From positions 1 to 30,770 of the forward strand of contig CBFHSE010000017.1 of the NCBI GenBank assembly GCA_965658435.1: DNA of 30,770 nucleotides. Reading direction: 5' to 3'. Source of the DNA: JADHLN01 sp965658435. Its GTDB lineage: Bacteria > Pseudomonadota > Alphaproteobacteria > Rickettsiales > JABIRX01. A program made the position numbers and the translations under genes. The notes beneath the pieces are model-generated. The model searched no databases, was not told the DNA's origin, and saw nothing but the letters and a program-made list of their open reading frames with translations. Shown here piece after piece: positions 24,179-30,770 of the stretch (within the stretch, counting starts at the first letter, position 1; every line of letters starts with the position of its first letter).

Positions 24179-25889
24179 AATAGACAAAAACAAACTACCC
24201 TCACGCCATGTATCTATTGGTATGGAAAAAGCTCCACACCGATCATATTATTATGCAATGGGGCTTAGCAAAGAAGAAATATCACAACCATTTGTAGGCG
24301 TAGTAAGTACATGGAACGAAGCTGCTCCATGTAATATCTCTTTAAAAAGACAAGCAGAGGTTGCTAAAAAAGGTGTTGAAGTTGCAGGTGGAACTCCCAG
24401 AGAATTTTGTACTATCACTGTAACAGATGGAATTGCTATGGGTCATGAAGGCATGAAATCATCATTAGTCTCAAGAGAAGTTATCTGTGATTCTGTTGAA
24501 TTGACAGTAAGAGGTCATTGTTATGATGCCTTAGTAGGAATTGCAGGATGCGACAAATCACTACCAGGATTAATGATGGCTATGGTAAGGCTTAATATTC
24601 CTTCAGTTTTTATGTATGGAGGCTCAATTTTACCAGGCAAATTCAAAGGAAAAGATGTTACAGTAGTAGATGTGTTTGAGGGTGTTGGAAGCTGCGCAAA
24701 TGGTAAAATGAGCAAAGATGATTTAAGCAAATTAGAACAAGTAGCCTGCCCTTCAGCGGGATCATGCGGAGGACAATTCACAGCAAATACAATGGCCTGC
24801 GTAAGTGAAGCAATTGGACTTGCCATTCCAGGATCTAGTGGTGCACCAGCACCTTATGAATCTCGAGATGAATATGCTTATGAATCTGGTAAAATTGTCA
24901 TTGATTTAATTAAATCTAATTTAAAACCAAGAGATATAGTAACCCTTAAATCATTAGAAAATGCAGCTACCATTGTAGCAGCAACTGGTGGCTCAACTAA
25001 TGCAGCACTTCATTTACCAGCAATTGCTCATGAGTGCGGCATTAAATTTGACATTCATGATGTTGGTAAAATATTTAAAAGAACACCATATATTGCAGAT
25101 CTAAAACCAGGCGGCAACTATGTTGCCAAAGATTTACATGAAGTTGGTGGAGTGCAAATTATTTTAAAAACATTATATGATAATGGTTTCATTCATGGCG
25201 ATGAAATGACAGTTACAGGAAAAACCATCGCTGAAAATTTAAAAAATGTAGAATTTCCTGAAGCACAGAAAATAGTCTATCCAGCAAATAAACCAATTAG
25301 CCCCACAGGAGGTGTTGTAACTCTTAAAGGAAATCTAGCGCCAGAAGGAGCAATTGTAAAAATTGCTGGTTTAAAAAATTTAATCCATACTGGACCAGCT
25401 CGAATATTTAACTGCGAAGAAGAAGCCTTTAAAGCTGTTGAAAACAAAAAATACCAGGAAGGAGATGTTATCGTAATTCGTTATGAAGGACCTAAAGGAG
25501 GCCCTGGTATGCGAGAAATGCTTGCAACTACAGCTGCAATATATGGACAAGGCATGGGAGAAAAAGTTGCTCTAATTACTGATGGAAGATTTTCTGGTGG
25601 TACAAGAGGTTTTTGCGTTGGTCATGTAGGACCAGAGGCACAAGCTGGAGGCCCTATAGCTCTCATAGAAGAAGGTGATATTATCACAATAAATGCAGAA
25701 AAGGGTGAATTATCAGTTGATCTTTCAGATAAAGAAATAGAAAATAGAAAAAAATCCTGGAAAGCAAAAAAATCCGAATTTGGCAGTGGAGCCTTATGGA
25801 AATTTGCTCAAACAGTTAGCTCGGCAGAAACTGGAGCAGTTACTCATCCAGGACAAAAAGGAGAGGTAAAAATTTATGCTGATATTTAA
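24171..25889 (+). CDS. ilvD: Dihydroxy-acid dehydratase
   Basis: IlvD dehydrates the dihydroxy acids of the valine, leucine and isoleucine pathways. The 572-aa protein is of the shorter form compared with the 616-aa E. coli enzyme. Three cysteines in conserved places, Cys54 (APCNISL), Cys127 (AGCDKSLPG) and Cys199 (GSCGGQFTANTM), suit a [2Fe-2S] cluster as in the plant-type enzymes; this is inferred from the family. GGPGMREM and DGRFSGGTRGFCVGHV are also present. The start lies inside the end of acnA (8-bp overlap), and the aminopeptidase start follows the stop by two bases. The pairing with acnA joins two Fe-S dehydratases in one transcript. Confidence 0.96.
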   Translation: MSKIDKNKLPSRHVSIGMEKAPHRSYYYAMGLSKEEISQPFVGVVSTWNEAAPCNISLKRQAEVAKKGVEVAGGTPREFCTITVTDGIAMGHEGMKSSLVSREVICDSVELTVRGHCYDALVGIAGCDKSLPGLMMAMVRLNIPSVFMYGGSILPGKFKGKDVTVVDVFEGVGSCANGKMSKDDLSKLEQVACPSAGSCGGQFTANTMACVSEAIGLAIPGSSGAPAPYESRDEYAYESGKIVIDLIKSNLKPRDIVTLKSLENAATIVAATGGSTNAALHLPAIAHECGIKFDIHDVGKIFKRTPYIADLKPGGNYVAKDLHEVGGVQIILKTLYDNGFIHGDEMTVTGKTIAENLKNVEFPEAQKIVYPANKPISPTGGVVTLKGNLAPEGAIVKIAGLKNLIHTGPARIFNCEEEAFKAVENKKYQEGDVIVIRYEGPKGGPGMREMLATTAAIYGQGMGEKVALITDGRFSGGTRGFCVGHVGPEAQAGGPIALIEEGDIITINAEKGELSVDLSDKEIENRKKSWKAKKSEFGSGALWKFAQTVSSAETGAVTHPGQKGEVKIYADI

Positions 25890-25891
25890 AA

Positions 25892-27658
25892 ATGACCAAT
25901 CTATCTAAATTCCTAAATTATCTTGACCAAGCAAAATTTGATGCATTTATCATAAATTCAAGCAATGAATATCTTGATGAATTTACAGCTGAGCATCTTA
26001 ATCGTTTAAAATGGCTCACTAATTTTTCTGGCTCAAACGGCATAGCAATAATATCTAAAACTCAAAAAATATTTTTTACAGATGGTAGATATTTAACTCA
26101 AGCAAAAAAAGAATTAGATCCAGAATTTACTATCTATGATCTTGCAACAATTTCACTTAAAAAATGGATCGCTAAACATTTACCTAATGATAGCAAATTA
26201 GGTTATGATTCACGCTGCTTTACAGCATTACAAATTAGAGACATCAAAAAATTCATCAAAAATTTTGGTATAAAACTATATAGAGTAAATGAAAATCCTA
26301 TTGATTTATTATGGGAACGCAAATTTCCAATTAATAAAAATGCAGAAATAATCAATAAAAAATATACTGGCTTAATTGTAAAGGATAAAATTAAATCTAT
26401 AGATTTTTTTAATAATATGACTGGTAAACAAGCATATCTCACTTGTGATTCAGCTTCTATATGTTGGCTATTAAATTTAAGAGGTTATGACAATAAATAC
26501 ACACCTCTTCTGCATTCATATCTTTTATTTAACAAAAGAAAAAGTTTTTTATTTACCAATAAAAACCTAATTAATGATGAAGTCAAAAAACATTTAAATG
26601 AAAATAAAATAGAAATTCTGGCACTAGAAGAAATTAATCAATTTTCTAATATTTGCGTAAAAAATAAAATAAAATTAGTGAATTTAGACCAGAATTATAT
26701 TTCATATTATTTCTTTAGCGAATTAAAGCACAATAAAATCGAAATAAATAAAATCTTAGATCCAGTAATAAATGCTAAATCAATAAAAAATAAAACTGAA
26801 ATAGAAAATTTAAAATCAACTCATATATTAGATGGCCTTGCTGTCACCAAATTTTTAGCTTGGTTTGATGATATTATTAAAAATAATGAGATTTCAAATC
26901 ACAATGAATTAACTGTAAAAAATAAGTTATTAGAATATCGCAAACAACATAGTGAATTTTTATTTGATAGCTTTGAAACAATCTCTGCATGTTCAGAAAA
27001 TGGAGCAATAATTCATTATTGTCCTAATGAAGTAAATAAAAAGATCATAGCTAATGATTCTTTATTATTAATAGATTCTGGAGGCCAATATAAATCAGCT
27101 ACAACTGATATAACCAGAACCATAGCAACTGGTGATTATAGCAAGGATCACATACATAATTACACATTAGTTTTAAAAGGACATATTGCTTTAGCAACAG
27201 CAATATTTCCAAAAAATACGTCAGGTCATCAATTAGATTGTTTAGCAAGACAATTTTTATGGAAAGAGCAAAAAGATTTTAACCATGGCACAGGTCATGG
27301 AGTAGGAAATTTTCTAAATGTCCATGAAGGTCCTCACTCTATTAGTAAAGCAAATAACAACACAGATTTAAAACCAGGCATGTTAGTAACAAATGAACCA
27401 GGTTATTACGTAGAAAATAATTACGGCATAAGAATTGAAAATATCATGCTCGTAACAGAAGAATCAGAAAATTTCTTAAAATTTGAAACTGTAACTCTTG
27501 CACCATTAGAAGAAAAATTAATTGATTTTTCACTATTAGACCAAAATGAAAAAAATTGGCTAAAAAATTACCACAATAAAATTTATAATCTAATGGAAAA
27601 TCATTTATCAGAATCTGAGAGATTATGGCTTGATAAAAAGAGAACCATTTATAATTAA
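25892..27658 (+). CDS. M24B Xaa-Pro aminopeptidase (aminopeptidase P)
   Basis: This enzyme removes an N-terminal residue preceding proline, using two Mn ions. At 588 aa it has the three-domain layout of the long XPNPEP1-like form: two creatinase-type N-terminal domains (about 1-310) and the pita-bread catalytic domain (about 310-540). Metal ligands can be placed: Asp395 and Asp406 (DSGGQYKSATTDITRT), His469 (HGTGHGVGNFLNVHEGP), Glu502 (NEPGYY) and a Glu in RIENIM near 516. No signal peptide is seen, so it is cytoplasmic. It starts two bases after ilvD and is probably the third gene of that operon. A 20-bp gap leads to the transglycosylase. Confidence 0.93.
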   Translation: MTNLSKFLNYLDQAKFDAFIINSSNEYLDEFTAEHLNRLKWLTNFSGSNGIAIISKTQKIFFTDGRYLTQAKKELDPEFTIYDLATISLKKWIAKHLPNDSKLGYDSRCFTALQIRDIKKFIKNFGIKLYRVNENPIDLLWERKFPINKNAEIINKKYTGLIVKDKIKSIDFFNNMTGKQAYLTCDSASICWLLNLRGYDNKYTPLLHSYLLFNKRKSFLFTNKNLINDEVKKHLNENKIEILALEEINQFSNICVKNKIKLVNLDQNYISYYFFSELKHNKIEINKILDPVINAKSIKNKTEIENLKSTHILDGLAVTKFLAWFDDIIKNNEISNHNELTVKNKLLEYRKQHSEFLFDSFETISACSENGAIIHYCPNEVNKKIIANDSLLLIDSGGQYKSATTDITRTIATGDYSKDHIHNYTLVLKGHIALATAIFPKNTSGHQLDCLARQFLWKEQKDFNHGTGHGVGNFLNVHEGPHSISKANNNTDLKPGMLVTNEPGYYVENNYGIRIENIMLVTEESENFLKFETVTLAPLEEKLIDFSLLDQNEKNWLKNYHNKIYNLMENHLSESERLWLDKKRTIYN

Positions 27659-27678
27659 AAATTTATATAAAAATAACA

Positions 27679-28656
27679 ATGAACCCAAAATCTATATTTC
27701 TTTTTTGTATAATCATAATTTTCTTAAATAATTGTGGCTCAAATTTTAGTGATGAAAAAAGAAATTTCTATTCTTACAAACAAAAACTTTATCTAAAAGC
27801 ATTAAAGAAAAATTATCCTACAGATGTAATCGAAAAATCATTTAATATAGTTAAATATTCTAAAAAACACGTAAAAAAAGATAGAAAACAATTCACAAAA
27901 AAATCTAGCTTTAACAGATATTACAACTTACATATAAACCAGCATAAAATTAATAAGGCAAAGAAAAAAATCAAAAAATATAATGTCTTATTAACAGAAA
28001 TTGAAAAAAAATATCAAATACCAGCTCAATATATAGTTGCCCTATGGGGTATAGAATCAGATTTTGGTAATATAATGGGTAATAATTACATGTTAAATTC
28101 TCTTGCAAATTTAGCCTATGAAGGTAGAAGAAGAGATTTTTTTGAAAACGAGTTTTTTTCAAGCCTAGAAATAATTGAGAAGAATAACTTCCAACCCAAA
28201 AAATTAAAAAGTTCATGGGCAGGAGCAGTTGGTCAATGCCAATTCATGCCATCTACATATCTAAATTATGCAGTAGATTATAATAAAAACGGAAAAATTG
28301 ACATATGGTATGAAAAACCAGATATATTTGCATCAACAGCAAATTACTTAGCTAAAATTAACTTTAATAATAAATTACCATTTGGTTATGAAATAAAATC
28401 AAATGATAAATTAATATCTTTTGCTAAAAAAAATAAAGATAAAAAAATATCTTTAGAAAAACTTATCAAAAAATTTAAAATAGAAAAAATTAACAATAGC
28501 AATTTTTCTGAATATGAATTAAAAGAAAAAATAGAGATTCTTTCATATGATGGCAGAATTTTTGTAAATTTTCAAAATTTCGATGTAATAAAAAAATGGA
28601 ACAACTCCAATTATTTTGCTCTAACAGTTGGGCTTTTTGCAGAAGCAATAAAATAA
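27679..28656 (+). CDS. MltB-type lytic murein transglycosylase lipoprotein (GH103)
   Basis: The enzyme cleaves peptidoglycan glycan strands to leave 1,6-anhydro ends. The 325-aa protein starts with a signal and lipobox (FLNNC, Cys19), so it is probably an outer-membrane lipoprotein. The catalytic Glu126 lies in ALWGIESDFG; GAVGQCQFMPSTYLNYAVD and the ASTANYLA segment are typical of the MltB family. The C-terminus ends in the family-like ALTVGLFAEAI, so the stop is genuine. The following rlpA frame opens 61 bp before this stop, so the two genes overlap. RlpA proteins are also transglycosylases in some species, so the pair forms a septal or remodelling module. Confidence 0.93.
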   Translation: MNPKSIFLFCIIIIFLNNCGSNFSDEKRNFYSYKQKLYLKALKKNYPTDVIEKSFNIVKYSKKHVKKDRKQFTKKSSFNRYYNLHINQHKINKAKKKIKKYNVLLTEIEKKYQIPAQYIVALWGIESDFGNIMGNNYMLNSLANLAYEGRRRDFFENEFFSSLEIIEKNNFQPKKLKSSWAGAVGQCQFMPSTYLNYAVDYNKNGKIDIWYEKPDIFASTANYLAKINFNNKLPFGYEIKSNDKLISFAKKNKDKKISLEKLIKKFKIEKINNSNFSEYELKEKIEILSYDGRIFVNFQNFDVIKKWNNSNYFALTVGLFAEAIK

Positions 28657-29234
28657 AATTATTAACATTAATAATAATTCCCTTCATATCAGCATTTAGC
28701 TCATATAAAGGTCATTTTAAAATTGGTAACCCTTATCAAATTGAAGATAAATGGTATTATCCAAAAGTTGACTTAGATTACAATGAAATAGGTATAGCAT
28801 CCTGGTATGGACCAAAATTTCATCGCAAAAAAACTGCAAATGGTGAAATTTTTAAAAAACATCATCTAACTGCAGCTCACCCTACTCTACCAATACCATC
28901 TATTGTAAAAGTAAAAAATCTTGAAAATGGCAAAACCATCAAGGTAAGGATAAATGATCGCGGTCCTTTTAAAAAGGATAGAATTATAGATATGTCAGAA
29001 TATGCAGCTAAAAAGCTAGGTTTTGAAAATCAAGGAACAGCCAAAGTTAATGTAATATTTCTAAAAAAAGATACCATAAGATTACATAAAAAATTATTTG
29101 GTAAAAATATGCTCGCAAAATATATTAAAAATGACCACAAAGGAAATGATAATATAAATTTACCCAATGAAAAAACACTTAATAATAATATTAAAGAAGA
29201 TCATTTAGATATAAATAATCAATATGATTTTTAA
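28596..29234 (+). CDS. rlpA: RlpA-like septal ring lytic transglycosylase (double-psi beta barrel)
   Basis: The double-psi beta-barrel domain (about residues 60-165) shows the RlpA core: GIASWYGPKFHRKKTANGE, LTAAHPTLPIPSIVKVKN, VRINDRGPF and IDMSEYAAKKLGF. In some bacteria RlpA cleaves glycan strands stripped of stem peptides. There is no C-terminal SPOR domain; the tail is Asn/Lys-rich. The start is unclear. The only ATG/GTG/TTG in frame is at 28596, inside mltB. That gives a signal sequence with an unusually long n-region before the hydrophobic core (KLLTLIIIPFISAFSS). A shorter signal would need a non-standard start such as the ATA at 28653. No lipobox Cys follows. bioD begins 6 bp downstream. 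Confidence 0.85.
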   Translation: MEQLQLFCSNSWAFCRSNKIKLLTLIIIPFISAFSSYKGHFKIGNPYQIEDKWYYPKVDLDYNEIGIASWYGPKFHRKKTANGEIFKKHHLTAAHPTLPIPSIVKVKNLENGKTIKVRINDRGPFKKDRIIDMSEYAAKKLGFENQGTAKVNVIFLKKDTIRLHKKLFGKNMLAKYIKNDHKGNDNINLPNEKTLNNNIKEDHLDINNQYDF

Positions 29235-29240
29235 CTTTCT

Positions 29241-29861
29241 ATGCAAAAATATTTCATTACAGCAACTGATACTGACATTGGCAAAACCTATTATATTTGC
29301 AAATTAATTAGAACAATATTAAAAAACAATCAAACAGTTAAAGCAATAAAACCAATTATTAGCGGGTTAGATTTTAATAATCTAGCAACATCAGATTCAG
29401 GAAAAATACTTTATGCATTACAAGAAGAAATTAATAAAGAAAATATCCTAAAAATATCTCCTTTCTATTACAATATTCCAACATCACCTGATAGCGCAGC
29501 TTTTTTAGAAAAAAAACCAGAAATAAACTATAATAAGCTATTAAAATTTTGTAATGATTTTTTAAATAACAACTCGAATGATTTTGCCCTAATTGAAGGA
29601 GTTGGTGGTTTAATGGTTCCTATCAATTCAAAAAAATTAATTATTGATTTAATAAAAGACTTAAATATAGAAGTTATCCTAATTACCAGAAATTATTTAG
29701 GCACTAGAAACCATAGCTTAAGCGCAATTGAAATTTTAAAAACGAAAAAAATAAAAATAAAAAAAGTTATTCTAAATAATTTTGGAGATAAACAAGAAGA
29801 TAAAGCTCTAATTATAAAATCATTAAAACAATTTACTGATTTAAATATAACTTCTATTTAA
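29241..29861 (+). CDS. bioD: Dethiobiotin synthetase
   Basis: BioD closes the ureido ring of dethiobiotin from DAPA, CO2 and ATP, the penultimate step of biotin synthesis. The 206-aa protein has the P-loop ATDTDIGKTYY near residues 8-18, the KPIISG segment, SPDSAA (substrate loop) and FALIEGVGGLMVPI (Walker B-like). It is slightly shorter than the 224-aa E. coli enzyme. It lies 6 bp after rlpA and two bases before the 3' end of the convergent asd gene. No other biotin gene is in the window. Confidence 0.93.
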   Translation: MQKYFITATDTDIGKTYYICKLIRTILKNNQTVKAIKPIISGLDFNNLATSDSGKILYALQEEINKENILKISPFYYNIPTSPDSAAFLEKKPEINYNKLLKFCNDFLNNNSNDFALIEGVGGLMVPINSKKLIIDLIKDLNIEVILITRNYLGTRNHSLSAIEILKTKKIKIKKVILNNFGDKQEDKALIIKSLKQFTDLNITSI

Positions 29862-29863
29862 AA

Positions 29864-30769
29864 CTAAGCTATTAACTTCTCTGCTATTTGAATAGCATTT
29901 AAAGCTGCACCCTTCATTAAATTATCAGCAACACACCAAAAGGAAACTCCATTCTTAACTGAAGGATCAATCCTCAATCTTGAAATAAATACCGCATCTT
30001 CTTTTACAGACTCAATAGGAGTAACATAACCCCCATCTTCTCTTTTATCAGCAAGAATAACTCCTTCCGCATTGCCTAATATTTTTCTTATTTTATTTTC
30101 AGTGATTTTATTTTCAAATTCCACTGAAATTGACTCAGCATGACCATTAAAAACTGGACATCTAACACATGTTGCTAAAACCTTAATATTTGGATCCATA
30201 ATTTTTTTTGTTTCATGCATCATTTTCCACTCTTCTTTAGTAAAACCATCATCCATAAAAACATCAATATGCGGTATAAGATTAAAGGCAATCTGTTTAG
30301 TAAATTTCTTATTGGCTTTTCTTTGACCCATAAAAATAGCTTTAGATTGATCATATAATTCATCCATCGCTTCTTTACCAGCTCCTGAAACAGCTTGATA
30401 AGTACTTACAACTATTCTTTTAATTTTAAACTCATCATGCAATGGTTTTAAAGGAACTACCATCTGAATAGTTGAACAATTAGGATTAGCAATTATACCT
30501 TTATGTTTATTTATATCTTCTGGATTTACCTCAGGAACAATAAGTGGAACCTCAGGATCCATTCTAAATTCAGAGCTATTATCAATAACTACACAGCCTG
30601 CATTTGCAGCTATTGGAGCATATTCTCGAGAAATTTTTGAACCTGGTGAAAATAATCCTATCTCAGCTTTAGAAAAATCAAACTCACTTATATTTTCTAC
30701 TTTTATTCTTTTTGAACCAAAAGATATTTCCTTACCTTTAGATCTTTCTGATGCTAAAGCATATATATT
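29864..30769 (-). CDS. asd: Aspartate-semialdehyde dehydrogenase, C-terminal part (start outside window)
   Basis: The frame stays open to the right edge of the window, beginning NIYALASERSKGKEISFGSK, so about 300 of some 335-340 residues are present. Asd reduces aspartyl phosphate to aspartate semialdehyde for lysine/diaminopimelate, threonine and methionine synthesis. The catalytic Cys is in IANPNCSTIQMV; the SGAGKEAMDEL and LIPHIDVF segments and the active-site His region (PVFNGHAESISVEF) are intact. A Met at 30562 is internal, not the start. It ends in TAG and converges on bioD with a two-base gap. Confidence 0.95.
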   Translation of the reverse strand, partial: NIYALASERSKGKEISFGSKRIKVENISEFDFSKAEIGLFSPGSKISREYAPIAANAGCVVIDNSSEFRMDPEVPLIVPEVNPEDINKHKGIIANPNCSTIQMVVPLKPLHDEFKIKRIVVSTYQAVSGAGKEAMDELYDQSKAIFMGQRKANKKFTKQIAFNLIPHIDVFMDDGFTKEEWKMMHETKKIMDPNIKVLATCVRCPVFNGHAESISVEFENKITENKIRKILGNAEGVILADKREDGGYVTPIESVKEDAVFISRLRIDPSVKNGVSFWCVADNLMKGAALNAIQIAEKLIA

Positions 30770-30770
30770 A

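Noticed and set aside
1..30770. CRISPR arrays, tRNA/rRNA genes, insertion sequences, prophage or toxin-antitoxin genes
   Set aside because: I looked on both strands and saw no spaced direct repeats, no tRNA TPsiC-arm pattern in the gaps, no transposase or integrase motifs and no flanking inverted repeats.

Overview
This 30.8 kb window is ordinary-looking chromosome from an AT-rich bacterium (roughly 30% G+C by eye), most likely an alphaproteobacterium. The case rests on gene content and order: infA followed by maf, the ccmA-ccmB pair divergent from an acnA-type aconitase, a bactofilin gene coupled to an M23 peptidase, and a PolB-like 3'-5' exonuclease of the type common in that class. The organism makes its own tryptophan, folate C1 units, guanine nucleotides, thiamine pyrimidine, branched-chain amino acids, biotin and aspartate-family amino acids. 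It is therefore not a reduced Rickettsia-like parasite, although codon use is similarly AT-driven. I would guess a streamlined free-living or loosely host-associated lineage, but the sequence alone does not settle this.

Layout. 1-1.6 kb: 3' end of trpE (+) converging on folD (-). 1.7-3.9 kb: a secreted subtilisin-like protease (-) with a lipobox and a beta-rich C-terminus, divergent from recA (+, 4.0-5.0). A strong hairpin follows recA, then comM (+) and a small ankyrin-repeat gene (+) carrying a recent 99-bp internal duplication. 7.5-9.1 kb: M23 peptidase and bactofilin (-), overlapping by 11 bp. 9.3-14.3 kb: a minus-strand run, read as exonuclease, infA, maf, lepA, guaB. 14.3-18.1 kb: M48 peptidase/TPR protein and a 12-TM RND/MMPL exporter (+), overlapping by one base. 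18.1-18.3 kb: a 202-bp gap that can fold into an imperfect long hairpin followed by a textbook intrinsic terminator. 18.3-21.4 kb: ccmA, ccmB, thiC (-). 21.5-27.7 kb: acnA, ilvD, aminopeptidase P (+), tightly packed. 27.7-29.9 kb: MltB-type transglycosylase, RlpA, bioD (+). 29.9 kb to the right edge: 3' part of asd (-).

How the genes work together. The window is rich in envelope functions: M23/bactofilin, MltB/RlpA, M48 and the RND exporter, and the surface protease. These sit among housekeeping enzymes (RecA, ComM, EF-4, IF-1, GuaB). Genes are densely packed; no gap exceeds about 200 bp and I see no tRNA, rRNA, insertion sequence, prophage or CRISPR array. All 25 genes end in TAA (21) or TAG (4), and none in TGA.

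I do not see a clear-cut new defence or mobile system. The best leads are the putative structured RNA at about 18.13-18.28 kb, the NalP/SphB1-like protease with a homopolymer at its odd TTG start, the rlpA start buried in mltB, and the ankyrin gene caught in the act of duplicating a repeat.
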